Origin: Actinomycetes bacterium
Lineage (GTDB): Bacteria; Actinomycetota; Actinomycetes; Actinomycetales; Demequinaceae
Direction: 5' to 3'
DNA length: 64,000 nucleotides
Assembly: GCA_023442845.1 (NCBI GenBank)
Contig: JAEZXC010000066.1
Coordinates: 1 to 64,000 of the forward strand
Shown: in pieces, positions 8,857 through 17,563 of the stretch
How the letters are laid out: every line of letters begins with the position of its first letter
Numbering within the stretch: the stretch's first letter is position 1
Translations under genes and position numbers: made by a program
The notes under the pieces: model-generated
Database searches by the model: none
The model's input: the letters and a program-made list of their open reading frames with translations, nothing else
Told to the model about the DNA's origin: nothing

Positions 8857-10122
8857 CTACAGCTGCTCCAGCACCGCGATGGTTTCAAAGTGATGCGTTA
8901 GACCAAATGCGTCCACGACCTCGAGGTGTTTGAACGCGTAGCCGTAGTCAGCCCAGTACCGGGCATCGCGGGCAAAAGTCGCCGGATCACAACCGAAATG
9001 TACGACCGTGCGTGGCTTGGCTTCAGCAATAGCGGCAATGGCATCCTTACCAGCACCGGAGCGCGGAGGGTCGAGAACGACGATATCCGGGTTTGGTGTT
9101 TCCTCATTAGCAACTTCGCGGCGCACTACCTTGGTGACATCCCCAGTAACGAACCGGACTGGTGCCGCAGGCGACGCATTTCCACTGTGGTCAGCTGCAG
9201 TGAAAGCCTTGCGCCCCGCCGTCGCGGCTGCGGCAAAACCCTCGACAGAGAGAATTGAGCCCTCTGCGTCAACTAGCTTGCGCAGTGCCGCCGACAGAAC
9301 GCCTGCGCCACCGTAAAGATCCCAACCACAGGAGAAAGACTGACCAGTCAACAGGTCGATGATGCGCGATCCATAGAACTCAGGGGCATGGCAATGGGCT
9401 TGCCAAAAACCGGTCGTCGGCACATCGAAAGTAATTCCGTGAACCGTGTGCTGTGTAGTTGGCTCGCCTTCAATCAACGTTTGCTTGCGGTTCCTGCCGA
9501 TGCCAGATACGTACACAGCACTTCGGTTACCCTCCGTGTCCATGGCCACATGGAGTTCTCCTGGCTTCGGCTTCTTGCTCCCTCGACCGCGAGCAGGCTT
9601 AGCGACGGGGATGGTTCTGGCCGTCGAAAAGCCAGCGATGAGATCGGGAACTGTTTGGACACACTCGGAGCCGATGACGAGCTCGTGGGAACGGGAACGA
9701 CGTAATCCCGCTCGTCCCTGGGAATCCACACCCAGCCGCACGCGCGTGCGCCAACGGGAGGTCGGAGCCAGTGGAAGAACATCGATAGCTGGCAGTTCGT
9801 CGGCGGTGAAACGTCCAAGACGGCGCAGGCAATCGGTCAGGACATCAGCCTTGAGACGCGCCGCGTGCTCAGGATCAATGAAACCCCAGTCGCAACAACC
9901 CGCGCCCTGCTGAGCTGCTTCGCAACGCTGCGAAATTCGATGCTCTGAGGCATCCAGAACCTCAACGACATTGCCACGCCACAGCTTGGCATCAGGTTTG
10001 GCAATTTCGACAACAACGCGTTCGCCGGGGATACCGCCGGTGACGAAACCGATTCGTCCGTCATAGCTGGCAATGAATTCTCCGCCGGCAGCGGGACGGT
10101 CAATAGTCACTTCGATGTTCAC
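8857..10122 (-). CDS. TRAM-domain class I RNA 5-methyluridine methyltransferase (first copy)
   Basis: TrmA/RlmD-family enzyme of 421 residues: N-terminal TRAM RNA-binding domain (about 1-60) and C-terminal Rossmann methyltransferase domain. SAM motif I reads DLYGGAGVLSAAL, the motif IV region reads VLDPPRSGAG, and the catalytic cysteine lies in HFGCDPATFARD. Three cysteines near residues 67-77 (CEAAQQGAGCC) and one at about 152 resemble the iron-sulfur ligands of RlmD but with altered spacing, so cluster binding is uncertain. Substrate could be 23S rRNA or tRNA uridine. Corresponds to Rv2689c by position. Confidence 0.87.
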   Translation of the reverse strand: MNIEVTIDRPAAGGEFIASYDGRIGFVTGGIPGERVVVEIAKPDAKLWRGNVVEVLDASEHRISQRCEAAQQGAGCCDWGFIDPEHAARLKADVLTDCLRRLGRFTADELPAIDVLPLAPTSRWRTRVRLGVDSQGRAGLRRSRSHELVIGSECVQTVPDLIAGFSTARTIPVAKPARGRGSKKPKPGELHVAMDTEGNRSAVYVSGIGRNRKQTLIEGEPTTQHTVHGITFDVPTTGFWQAHCHAPEFYGSRIIDLLTGQSFSCGWDLYGGAGVLSAALRKLVDAEGSILSVEGFAAAATAGRKAFTAADHSGNASPAAPVRFVTGDVTKVVRREVANEETPNPDIVVLDPPRSGAGKDAIAAIAEAKPRTVVHFGCDPATFARDARYWADYGYAFKHLEVVDAFGLTHHFETIAVLEQL

Positions 10123-10144
10123 GCAGTGTGATACTACCCGCTGA

Positions 10145-10176
10145 CAAGAGAAAAGCCGCCGTCGGGTGACGGCGGC
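10145..10176 (-). terminator. Rho-independent terminator downstream of the DUF3710 gene
   Basis: Nine-bp stem GCCGCCGTC (10155-10163) / GACGGCGGC (10168-10176) with a GGGT loop; on the minus strand it is followed by TTTTCTCTTG. It separates the dut-DUF3710 direction of transcription from the TRAM methyltransferase gene. Confidence 0.85.
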
Positions 10177-10256
10177 GGGTAGTGCACAGTGGCGCCTGCA
10201 GATCCTCTTCTAACTGGTCAAGCAGCTAGCTTCTCTCTGCTGGAGGGTGGACCAAA

Positions 10257-11036
10257 CTAATTGGTGGAGCCATCCGGGTTGATACCTGTAGCGCCTGGCA
10301 CCTGCCCAGGTTCACCTTCAGCTTGAGCAGCCTGGGTCTGCTGCTGGTATGCCTGACGAATCTGCTCGGCCATCTGGGAGGGCAGCGTAACCGGAAGCGG
10401 CTGACCTGCCGGCATCGGGTTCTCGCCGCGAGAAACGAAGCTACGGGCAAGGAGACCGCGGGCAAGATCCGCAAGTTCCTCCGCCCGATCAGCCGGACCA
10501 GAGGCCGTCATGCGAAGCATCCAACGCGGGCCGTCGGCGCCGATGATTCGCATTTCCATATCGGAGGTGCGACCTACGACCTCAGAACCCCACGGCCCCT
10601 GCTCGACATGGACATCGAGTCCATCGGACTCAAGACCGTCCTTGATTTCCTGAGCGGACTCCTCCCAGAGGCCACCCGACGTCGGAGCAGCGAATGCTAC
10701 AGGAGTTACGCGGCCATGCTCAGTGGCGACGTGCAGCATGGTCGGACCTGTCGGCCCCATCTCCACCTGAATATCACCAACGTGAGGAATAGGCAGCAGC
10801 ATCGAACCGAGGTTCAGACTGGCCTTCGCGAAGTCCGAAAAATCAAACTGCGTCGGGCTAGCGCTGTTGATGTCGAAGGGGCCGTTTGCTGGTGCGTTCT
10901 CCGCGGCAGTTTCCGGCGCGTCGTCATGCAGGGTTGCAGTAGCTTCCTCAGAAGCTGGCGCCGCAGAGTCGGTGGTAACGGCCTCTGCCTCAGCAGCTGG
11001 TTCTTCTGGCTGGTTCTTCTTTCCAAATGGCCACAT
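10257..11036 (-). CDS. DUF3710 domain protein
   Basis: Actinobacterial DUF3710 protein of 259 residues, function unknown. The N terminus is MWPFGKK followed by a low-complexity Ala/Glu-rich linker (residues 10-50); the conserved domain covers about 55-210 and includes VEMGPTGPTMLHVATEHGRV and GPRWMLRMTASGPA. The tail is Gln/Gly-rich. No signal peptide or membrane segment is visible. It lies downstream of dut on the same strand, as Rv2696c follows Rv2697c, and a good terminator follows it. Confidence 0.88.
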   Translation of the reverse strand: MWPFGKKNQPEEPAAEAEAVTTDSAAPASEEATATLHDDAPETAAENAPANGPFDINSASPTQFDFSDFAKASLNLGSMLLPIPHVGDIQVEMGPTGPTMLHVATEHGRVTPVAFAAPTSGGLWEESAQEIKDGLESDGLDVHVEQGPWGSEVVGRTSDMEMRIIGADGPRWMLRMTASGPADRAEELADLARGLLARSFVSRGENPMPAGQPLPVTLPSQMAEQIRQAYQQQTQAAQAEGEPGQVPGATGINPDGSTN

Positions 11037-11154
11037 GGTGGTTTATTGACACCTCGCTAAAAAGAAATCTTTGTATACGCCTTTGTAAACCCTTTATTGA
11101 GCTCTTCACGCATTGAACCACACTTGGTAGGGTCCCCGCGCTGTCAGAGGCGTT

Positions 11155-11607
11155 TTAAAGCGTCGTGGACACTCCGGTTGAGCCGTGACCGCCCGCACCG
11201 CGTTCAGTTTCATCGAGTTCATCGACTTCCACCAGCGGGCTGAGCTCGACCTTCTGCACAACCAACTGTGCGATTCGATCGCCTTTGGCGATCTCCACCG
11301 CATTGGTCGGATCCAAGTTGATCAGGCAGACTTTAAGCTCACCACGGTAACCGGCATCAACCGTGCCGGGAGCGTTGACGATGGATAGCCCCTTTTTGAA
11401 AGCCAATCCGGAGCGAGGATGAACCAATCCCACTGTGCCCGCCGGCAAAGCAATGGCAATACCGGTTCCCACGAGCGCCCGCTGCCCTGGTGCTAGGACG
11501 ACATCCTCCGCTGAGCTCAAATCCACACCGGCATCATCGGCATGCGCACGCTGGGGAATCACAGCGTCTTTAGCGAGCTTTTTCACTTGCACCGGGGCAT
11601 AAGTCAT
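11155..11607 (-). CDS. dut: dUTP diphosphatase (first copy)
   Basis: Trimeric dUTPase of 150 residues, cleaving dUTP to dUMP and pyrophosphate so uracil is kept out of DNA and dUMP is supplied for thymidylate. All five motifs are present: [49 protein letters not shown] and the C-terminal P-loop-like [10 protein letters not shown]. It diverges from the DUF3093 gene and precedes DUF3710. Confidence 0.97.
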   Translation of the reverse strand: MTYAPVQVKKLAKDAVIPQRAHADDAGVDLSSAEDVVLAPGQRALVGTGIAIALPAGTVGLVHPRSGLAFKKGLSIVNAPGTVDAGYRGELKVCLINLDPTNAVEIAKGDRIAQLVVQKVELSPLVEVDELDETERGAGGHGSTGVSTTL

Positions 11608-11684
11608 CTCTTTGTATATCCTTCGCTGTCGCGTCTTTTAAGAACCGCACTTCGGCCTTGTCAGTACCGAGCATAGCCGTGCCC

Positions 11685-11701
11685 TAGAATGGATAACCGT
11701 G
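11685..11701 (+). promoter_or_regulatory. TAGAAT -10 element placing the start of transcription near the DUF3093 GTG
   Basis: TAGAAT at 11685-11690 ends 8 bases before the GTG at 11699, with no ribosome-binding site between them. This is the arrangement expected for a leaderless transcript, which is common in corynebacteria. It is only a sequence-based guess; the internal ATG at 11774 has a conventional AGGAG site. Confidence 0.4.
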
Positions 11702-12250
11702 AGTGGAAAAGATAACCTGCAGCCTCGTCGCAGCGACAGCTCAGCATCCGTCTCTGAAGGAGCGGCAATAACAATGAGCTCGAGCGGAGATTCATCGATT
11801 GTCTATTCCGAAAAGCTCTGGGTTCCCTGGTGGTTCTGGATACTCGGCGCTGCTGCCGTTTTCGTATGCACGGCCCAGATTGGCTTTAACCGTTCACCGA
11901 TTTGGCTTGTCGTCGGCGGCATTATTTGTCTGGCCGTGGGCGTGTGGGTGCTGTTGACAATGTCGAAGACCACGGTGTCCGTGGAAGTGGACAGCACTGG
12001 TGAACGCTGGCTTCACGCTGGCACGGCAGTTTTGCCAGCATCGGTTGTTGCCAAATCCCTGGTGGTCCCGAAGTCCGCGCAGCGCAATGCGTTGGGCCGT
12101 CAGCTCGATCCAGCAGCATTCCTGGTTACGCACACGTGGATTCCCACGATGGTGCTGCTAGTCCTCGACGATCCGGACGACCCAACCCCCTATTGGCTGG
12201 TCTCCACCCGCCGCCCCGAGGCACTGCTTGATAGTCTCTTCGACCGCTAG
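11699..12250 (+). CDS. DUF3093 membrane protein
   Basis: Protein of 183 residues from the GTG at 11699, or 158 from the ATG at 11774. The DUF3093 domain begins at YSEKLWVPWWFWILG, with two adjacent membrane helices and then a soluble C-terminal domain ending WLVSTRRPEALLDSLFDR. Two starts are credible: the GTG lies just behind a TAGAAT hexamer and could be leaderless, while the ATG has AGGAG about 11 bases upstream and gives a length close to the mycobacterial homologue Rv2698. The extra 25 residues are Ser-rich and may be translated from only one of the transcripts. Function unknown. Confidence 0.85.
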   Translation: MSGKDNLQPRRSDSSASVSEGAAITMSSSGDSSIVYSEKLWVPWWFWILGAAAVFVCTAQIGFNRSPIWLVVGGIICLAVGVWVLLTMSKTTVSVEVDSTGERWLHAGTAVLPASVVAKSLVVPKSAQRNALGRQLDPAAFLVTHTWIPTMVLLVLDDPDDPTPYWLVSTRRPEALLDSLFDR

Positions 12251-12296
12251 GTCACAATCTCTCACCGCCGCTACACGCTTGCCGACGGCTCCAGCG

Positions 12297-12331
12297 CCGC
12301 CATTACCGTGATAGTGGCGGTTTTCCTTTTC
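12297..12331 (+). terminator. Terminator downstream of the DUF3093 gene
   Basis: Stem CCGCCA (12297-12302) / TGGCGG (12315-12320) followed by TTTTCCTTTTCC. The stem is short but the T-rich tail is good, and it lies 46 bases after the stop codon. Confidence 0.6.
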
Positions 12332-12359
12332 CTAGGAAGGTATCCCGGCTGTGCGGGGA

Positions 12360-12656
12360 TTAGGCACAGTCCTGGCAGATGGGGAATCCATCGCCGTTAT
12401 CGATTGCGATCATTGAGTGGTGCATCACCATGAAGCAAGAGCCACAGGTGAATTCATCCTCCCCCTTCGGGGCAACATCCATATCAAATTCTTCACCCGC
12501 GATGTCGGCGACCGGCAACTCGAACGGCTCAACAATTTCGCCGTCGTCAGTGTCGTCGATTTCCTTCTCAGCAGATGCAGCCTGAAGGCCCTCGAGGGAA
12601 TCGGTCTCCAGCTCTTCGGTTTCACGAGTACGCGGGGCATCGTAGTTTACAGCCAT
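12360..12656 (-). CDS. DUF4193 acidic zinc-ribbon-like small protein (first copy)
   Basis: Small acidic protein of 98 residues in the actinobacterial DUF4193 family, function unknown. The N terminus MAVNYDAPR and the acidic middle are typical. The C terminus holds two Cys pairs, CGSC near residue 71 and CQDC near residue 94, likely a zinc site. Corresponds by position to Rv2699c. A second member (38,267-38,566) has the same architecture. Confidence 0.92.
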   Translation of the reverse strand: MAVNYDAPRTRETEELETDSLEGLQAASAEKEIDDTDDGEIVEPFELPVADIAGEEFDMDVAPKGEDEFTCGSCFMVMHHSMIAIDNGDGFPICQDCA

Positions 12657-12850
12657 GTCCCAAACCTTCTTTCTGGACCTTTGCTAGACATTGTGAACTG
12701 ACTTTTTCTCGGAGAATACAACGCGTTGAGACGATTGACACCCTGTACTCTCCAGTGCCTTTCTCAGCGGATATTAAGGCAATTCACGCAATCTGTCATC
12801 TCTGCAGGTCAGAATAGGTTTCTATGCCCATAAGCCGTGGAGAGGATAAC

Positions 12851-13468
12851 ATGATGGCTATGAGTTCAGGCCCCGCGAGCACTTCGAGCGCATCACATCG
12901 ACGAAAAATTGTTCCCTACGTGGTGGTTTCCGTAGTTGCTGTAGTGATTGCCGCTACGTCGTGGGTATTGGCATTCCGCAGCCAACCGGCCAGTTATCCG
13001 GTCCCCTGTACCCTCCCCGCGGCTGGCACCCCTGTTTCCTCCACCACGCTAATCGGAGAACACGTCGTTCCACCGTCGGATGTTCATGTGCGCGTCTATA
13101 ACGCCAACGGCAAAGTCGGCCAGGCTACAACCGTCGCCGAGCAATTGCGGCAGCTCGATTTTGTTCTCGATGAGCAGGTTCCCTACGGCAACGACCCTAT
13201 TGTGGAAAACCAAGACCTCGGCTGCTTCGGCCAGCTGCGTTATGGCGAGCAGTTCAATGGCCACGCCGCAGCGCTTCACGCTCTTTTCCCCTGTTTTGAG
13301 CTCATCCACGATGGACGGCCGGATGCAACCGTCGATGTGTCGTTGGGTAAGGGGTTTAAGGACCTCGAAGTAGCCAGCCAGGTTGAGGAAACGTTGTCCG
13401 CATTGAACCGTGGCGAACAAGCCGACCTAGAGGGGTTGAACTCGTTAGGCTCGAGCACCTGCTCCTAG
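12851..13468 (+). CDS. cei: Cell envelope integrity protein Cei (LytR C-terminal domain)
   Basis: Membrane-anchored protein of about 205 residues: one N-terminal membrane helix (IVPYVVVSVVAVVIA region) and an extracytoplasmic LytR C-terminal-like domain beginning VHVRVYNANGKVGQATTVAEQL. Homologous by position and architecture to mycobacterial Cei (Rv2700), needed for envelope integrity. I place the start at the ATG at 12851, which has a GGAGAGG site 7-8 bases upstream; an in-frame ATG at 12824 would add nine residues without a comparable site. Four cysteines lie in the outer domain and could form disulfides. It faces suhB convergently. Confidence 0.8.
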   Translation: MMAMSSGPASTSSASHRRKIVPYVVVSVVAVVIAATSWVLAFRSQPASYPVPCTLPAAGTPVSSTTLIGEHVVPPSDVHVRVYNANGKVGQATTVAEQLRQLDFVLDEQVPYGNDPIVENQDLGCFGQLRYGEQFNGHAAALHALFPCFELIHDGRPDATVDVSLGKGFKDLEVASQVEETLSALNRGEQADLEGLNSLGSSTCS

Positions 13469-13477
13469 ACCGACGCA

Positions 13478-14455
13478 CTAATTCCTAGCCTTCGCGATAG
13501 CACCATCCAATGCCTCGAAGAACGCATCGGCAACTTCAGGATTCGCCGCACCGACACCGAAGTCGAGCGGGTCTCCCTCCGGCCGGCCAGCAGCGTTAGC
13601 ACACTGCGTGAATTCCGGAACCCTAATTCTTGCGCCTGCTTCAGCCGCAATCAGAGCACCTGCTGCATAGTCCCAAATCTTGATGTCGTGTTCGTAATAC
13701 GCATCAACACGGCCGTGCGCCACCATGCACAAATCAAGCGCCGCCGATCCCATGCGACGAATATCTCGACACTCCCCCAGCAACTGCGACGCTATCCGGC
13801 CCTGCACCTTCCGGAGACTAGCGGAATAGCTGAATCCCGTTGCCACAAGTGTCTTTTCCAGCTCGGCCGTTGAGGAACAATTAAGTGCCTGCATAGTGCC
13901 GTCCCGCCGAGAAACCTGAGCGCCCTCTCCCTTTGCTGCACTGTAAATCTCTACCGAGGACACATTTGCCACTGCACCCGCCACTACCTCATCGCCTACG
14001 GCGCAGGCGATACTCACAGCAAAATTGGGCAGGCCGTAGAGGAAATTCACTGTGCCATCGATGGGGTCTACGATCCAGGTCACCGCTTCGGCCGCGTCAG
14101 TAGCTTGCGCTGGAGAGTCCGCGCCGTCGTCAAGCCCACCTTCTTCGCCCAAAATTCGGTCGGAGCTGCTAAATGCCTTGATGAGAGAACGAATGAGCTC
14201 CTCAGATTCACGGTCGACGACGGTGACGGGGTCAACAGCTGAGGACTTCGTTTCGGAGCTTGCTAAAACGCCATCCGAGCCGAGTTCGACCCGACGACTG
14301 GCGATGTGCGCCGCAGCTGCGCGGGCGATAAGTACCGCACGATCGCGCAATTCCCTGACGCTGGGTCGCACGGATCCGGGGCTATTCGGTGCACTAAACC
14401 CCCTATTATTTGTCCTGCTAGCGAGTTGTTCGGTGCCACGCGAGTTAATGCTCAT
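13478..14455 (-). CDS. suhB: Inositol monophosphatase family protein SuhB (first copy)
   Basis: Mg-dependent inositol-1-phosphatase family enzyme of 325 residues. The metal-binding motifs are GEEGG, WIVDPIDGTVNFLYGLPNF and, near the C terminus, WDYAAGALIAAEAGA. It is expected to supply free inositol for phosphatidylinositol-based lipids, consistent with the mycolata envelope. The ATG at 14455 begins MSINSRGTEQL, a 40-residue extension before the conserved domain; longer frames upstream run into the divergent ppgK gene and are not credible. Matches Rv2701c in position and strand. Confidence 0.9.
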   Translation of the reverse strand: MSINSRGTEQLASRTNNRGFSAPNSPGSVRPSVRELRDRAVLIARAAAAHIASRRVELGSDGVLASSETKSSAVDPVTVVDRESEELIRSLIKAFSSSDRILGEEGGLDDGADSPAQATDAAEAVTWIVDPIDGTVNFLYGLPNFAVSIACAVGDEVVAGAVANVSSVEIYSAAKGEGAQVSRRDGTMQALNCSSTAELEKTLVATGFSYSASLRKVQGRIASQLLGECRDIRRMGSAALDLCMVAHGRVDAYYEHDIKIWDYAAGALIAAEAGARIRVPEFTQCANAAGRPEGDPLDFGVGAANPEVADAFFEALDGAIAKARN

Positions 14456-14489
14456 GCCCCCATTGTGTCTGTTTCGTACAATTTGAGCT

Positions 14490-15245
14490 ATGGGACAACG
14501 AATTGGATTTGGCATCGACGTGGGAGGCTCCGGAATCAAGGGTGGCCGCGTGGACCTTGATACTGGGCAGCTAATTGGCGACCGCATTAAGATTTTCACG
14601 CCACAGCCGGCAACCCCGGAGGCGGTTGCGAAGACCATTGCAGAAATTGTGGACATTGCGAAGTGGGATTCCGATGTCGGCATCACGATTCCGTCCGTCG
14701 TACAGAATCAGATTGCCTTGCTGGCCGCCAATATTGACGGTTCTTGGGTTAATACGAACTGCCAAGAGCTCTTCGCTAAATACCTGCCCAACAACAAGGC
14801 GCACGTGCTTAACGACGCTGACGCTGCCGGCCTTGCTGAAGTCCAGTTTGGCGATCCGGGCAATAAGACAGGCGCCGTGTTGTTGCTGACTTTTGGTACC
14901 GGCATCGGCTCCGCGCTTATTCATGACGGACTGCTATACCCCAATTCGGAGTTAGGCCACCTCATCATTGATGGCATGGAGGCCGAGCACTTTGCGTCCG
15001 CGAGAGTTAAAGATGTTGAGGGGCTCGGCTTCGAAGAGTGGGCTGAGCGCGTGAGCAAGGTGCTTAAGACCTACGAGGCGCTGTTTTGGCCGTCACGAAT
15101 CATCGTCGGCGGCGGAATCAGCCGCGAACACGAAAAGTGGATTCCGCTGTTGACATGTAAGACTCCAGTTGTGCCCGCAAGTTTGGATAATAATGCGGGT
15201 ATTGCTGGCGCCGCCTTTGCAGCTGACCAGGGGCTTTACCCTTAA
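14490..15245 (+). CDS. ppgK: Polyphosphate glucokinase PpgK
   Basis: ROK-fold sugar kinase of 251 residues, phosphorylating glucose with inorganic polyphosphate (or ATP). The phosphate-binding motif GIDVGGSGIKGGRVD is at the N terminus and LLLTFGTGIGSALI marks the second nucleotide/polyphosphate region, followed by ELGHLIIDG. Length and the lack of the extra C-terminal region of hexokinase-type ROK proteins fit PpgK. Divergent from suhB with only 34 bases between start codons, so the promoters must overlap the suhB 5' region. Confidence 0.93.
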   Translation: MGQRIGFGIDVGGSGIKGGRVDLDTGQLIGDRIKIFTPQPATPEAVAKTIAEIVDIAKWDSDVGITIPSVVQNQIALLAANIDGSWVNTNCQELFAKYLPNNKAHVLNDADAAGLAEVQFGDPGNKTGAVLLLTFGTGIGSALIHDGLLYPNSELGHLIIDGMEAEHFASARVKDVEGLGFEEWAERVSKVLKTYEALFWPSRIIVGGGISREHEKWIPLLTCKTPVVPASLDNNAGIAGAAFAADQGLYP

Positions 15246-15640
15246 ACAGTTTCATTTCTTATACGGGGATTGATTGCTACGTGGCGGGCGTGACACGTGC
15301 TTGAAGCCATGCCCCGTGGCGGCGATTTTCAGAATTGGTTTACAATAAGAAGTTGACTCACGGCAAGGTTGAATAATCAACAGGCTCGAGGAGGATTGGG
15401 AAAATCGAATTCAAGCGCACTGCTTCGATGAGGATTTTCACCGATTACTTCTTCGATAAGAGCCAGAAAGCAACACTGATGACCGTGGCACGAAAAGGTC
15501 AGCTCTGAATGTTTTCCATTCGGCTAGTTGGCTATAGACGAAGTAAAGGCGCACCACTGGCGCGTTGAGCTTCTCTCTGACAGAGAGAAGCTGGCGGCGG
15601 CTTTGGCGGCGCACACAACGTACATCGTGAAAGGGCGTTC
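15246..15640 (+). other. 395-base gap: sigA promoter and long leader
   Basis: No gene is supported here. The strip contains a good -10 hexamer TACAAT at 15341-15346 without a clear -35, an isolated AGGAGG at 15389-15394 not followed by a convincing start codon, and a perfect 10-bp hairpin at 15568-15592. If transcription begins near 15352, the sigA message carries about 290 untranslated bases. Small frames inside the strip (for example 26 codons from 15429) have no credible ribosome-binding site. Confidence 0.5.
15568..15592 (+). promoter_or_regulatory. Perfect 10-bp hairpin in the sigA leader
   Basis: AGCTTCTCTC (15568-15577), loop TGACA, then GAGAGAAGCT (15583-15592). It ends 48 bases before the sigA GTG and has no T-run after it, so it is not an ordinary terminator. 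It could stabilise the transcript or influence translation; no specific mechanism can be read from the sequence. Confidence 0.5.
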
Positions 15641-17203
15641 GTGGCAGGCAACGAACTGGGGCAAGCTCAGGACCAATCCACCGGGAGTGGCACCGGTTCA
15701 GCTACTCCTGCAAAGAAGGCTGTAAAGAAGGCCATCAAGAAGGCAGTAAAGAAGACCGCGGCAAAGAAGACTGCCGCGAAGAAAACTGCTGCCAAAAAGA
15801 CGGCTGCTACCAAGACTGCGGCGAAAAAGGCGACCGCTAAGAAGGCAGCTGCCAAGAAGACCGTGAAGAAGGCGGCCAAGAAGTCGGTCGCTAAGAAGAC
15901 CACGCGTAAGGCCGCCGCCAAGAAGGCAACTAAGCGAACAACGGCTGCGAAGGCCACCGCGGCCAAGGCTGCTGCGGCGAAGGCGAAGGACGCGCAGGCT
16001 CTCGACGCAACTGAGAACGAAGAGCTCGAGGACGAGGAACTCGACCACGACTTGGAGCAGGAGCGGGACTACGACCCGGATCTAGATGATGATCTCGAAG
16101 ACGATGATCTTCACGACGATCTGGATGATGACGACCTCGAAGACGACGACCTCGACGAGGATGGAGAAGAGGACGACGAGGACGAGGACGAAGACGAGGA
16201 TGAAGAGGACGAGGGCGACGAGGTCTGGAACGAGGACGAGTCCGCTCGTCTGCGTCAGGCCCGCAAGGATGCTGCCCTCACTGCCTCCGCTGACTCTGTC
16301 CGCGCCTACCTCAAGCAGATTGGTAAGGTCGCGCTGCTGACTGCCGAGGAAGAGGTCAGTCTGGCAAAGCGCATCGAGGCCGGTCTGTACGCGCAGTACA
16401 AAATTGACGAGGCCAAGGAAGCCGGCGAGCGCATCGCTTACGCTCAAAAGCGCGACTTGCGCGAGATTTCTCGCGACGGTCAGCGCGCCAAGAATCACCT
16501 ACTCGAGGCCAACCTCCGTCTCGTGGTGTCCCTGGCAAAGCGCTACACCGGCCGTGGCATGGCCTTCCTCGACTTGATTCAGGAAGGCAACCTCGGCCTG
16601 ATTCGCGCGGTCGAGAAGTTCGACTACACAAAGGGCTACAAGTTCTCCACGTACGCAACGTGGTGGATTCGCCAGGCCATTACTCGTGCAATGGCCGACC
16701 AGGCTCGAACCATTCGTATTCCGGTTCACATGGTTGAGGTCATTAATAAGCTCGGCCGTATCCAGCGTGAGCTGCTCCAGGATCTGGGCCGCGAGCCCAC
16801 TCCGGAGGAGCTCGCTAAGGAAATGGATATCACCGAGGAAAAGGTCCTCGAGATTCAGCAGTACGCTCGTGAACCGATTTCGCTGGACCAGACCATCGGT
16901 GACGAGGGCGACTCCCAGCTCGGTGACTTCATTGAGGACTCCGAGGCAGTCATCGCCGTGGACGCCGTTAGCTTCACGCTCCTCCAGGATCAGCTTGGCG
17001 ACGTTCTGGAGACACTCTCCGAACGTGAAGCCGGTGTCGTCCGTCTGCGCTTCGGCCTTACCGACGGCATGCCACGTACCCTGGACGAGATTGGTCAGGT
17101 CTACGGTGTGACGCGCGAGCGCATCCGTCAGATTGAGTCCAAGACGATGTCCAAGCTGCGTCACCCATCGCGTTCGCAGGTGCTGCGCGACTACTTGGAG
17201 TAA
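15641..17203 (+). CDS. sigA: Principal RNA polymerase sigma factor SigA
   Basis: Group 1 sigma-70 factor of 520 residues, directing RNA polymerase to housekeeping promoters. Residues about 23-115 are a Lys/Ala-rich tail of AAKKT-type repeats, about 125-203 are almost entirely Asp/Glu, and the conserved regions 1.2 to 4.2 follow: [14 protein letters not shown] (1.2), the region 2 core through [18 protein letters not shown], and the region 4.2 helix-turn-helix [20 protein letters not shown]. The GTG start at 15641 has GAAAGG about 8 bases upstream. Highly charged N-terminal extensions are known in actinobacterial principal sigma factors. A strong terminator follows. Confidence 0.96.
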   Translation: MAGNELGQAQDQSTGSGTGSATPAKKAVKKAIKKAVKKTAAKKTAAKKTAAKKTAATKTAAKKATAKKAAAKKTVKKAAKKSVAKKTTRKAAAKKATKRTTAAKATAAKAAAAKAKDAQALDATENEELEDEELDHDLEQERDYDPDLDDDLEDDDLHDDLDDDDLEDDDLDEDGEEDDEDEDEDEDEEDEGDEVWNEDESARLRQARKDAALTASADSVRAYLKQIGKVALLTAEEEVSLAKRIEAGLYAQYKIDEAKEAGERIAYAQKRDLREISRDGQRAKNHLLEANLRLVVSLAKRYTGRGMAFLDLIQEGNLGLIRAVEKFDYTKGYKFSTYATWWIRQAITRAMADQARTIRIPVHMVEVINKLGRIQRELLQDLGREPTPEELAKEMDITEEKVLEIQQYAREPISLDQTIGDEGDSQLGDFIEDSEAVIAVDAVSFTLLQDQLGDVLETLSEREAGVVRLRFGLTDGMPRTLDEIGQVYGVTRERIRQIESKTMSKLRHPSRSQVLRDYLE

Positions 17204-17245
17204 AGCTTTAACCTGGAGTCGTAAATGCGCTAACTGCTTGACTAG

Positions 17246-17297
17246 AAAATCGGGCTTGAATTAGGTTTCACACCTTATTCGGGCCCGATTTTTCTTT
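17246..17297 (+). terminator. Rho-independent terminator of sigA
   Basis: Stem AAAATCGGGC (17246-17255) against GCCCGATTTT (17283-17292), extended into TCTTT. It lies 43 bases beyond the sigA stop codon and would stop transcription before the repeat-bearing gap. Confidence 0.85.
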
Positions 17298-17314
17298 AGG
17301 TGTCAGGGTTAGTG

Positions 17315-17406
17315 AGTTACTGACTGCGTTTATGGCGGGCGGCGGTAGGCAAATCCAAGTTACTGACTGCGTTTATGTCAAAAATGGCCTGAAAAATGGC
17401 CTGAAA
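17315..17406. repeat. Direct repeats in the sigA-transporter gap
   Basis: The 20-mer AGTTACTGACTGCGTTTATG occurs exactly twice, at 17315-17334 and 17358-17377 (43 bases start to start). It is followed by a tandem AAAATGGCCTGAAA at 17381-17394 and 17393-17406, and by TCATAAACTCACACAGTTT, an imperfect inverted partner of the 20-mer. The whole cluster sits between two convergent terminators, so it is not obviously a promoter. No open frame crosses it. Confidence 0.75.
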
Positions 17407-17441
17407 GTGTCATAAACTCACACAGTTTCACATTTGCAGCC

Positions 17442-17473
17442 AAAAGCCCCGGACCACCAAAGTGGAACGGGGC
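17442..17473 (-). terminator. Terminator of the DASS transporter gene
   Basis: Read on the minus strand: GCCCCG (complement of 17468-17473), an inner CCAC-TTTG-GTGG hairpin, then CGGGGC (complement of 17446-17451) and TTTT. Stem and tail are good. It lies about 90 bases after the transporter stop codon. Confidence 0.75.
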
Positions 17474-17563
17474 GAAGGAGCATCTAAGCAACGCTAGGCG
17501 AAGCGGTCCGGTGGTGGTCCAGCACACTGAACCACCATCCTCTACCGGCTACTAAATACTCAA

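Noticed and set aside
15429..15509. Short 26-codon frame in the sigA leader as a possible leader peptide
   Set aside because: No ribosome-binding site at the right distance, and no known peptide pattern; not enough evidence.
15667..16498. Long minus-strand open frames over sigA (Ala/Phe/Leu-rich and Leu/Val-rich)
   Set aside because: They are antisense readings of the Lys/Ala and Asp/Glu repeat tracts and have no ribosome-binding site or recognisable domain.
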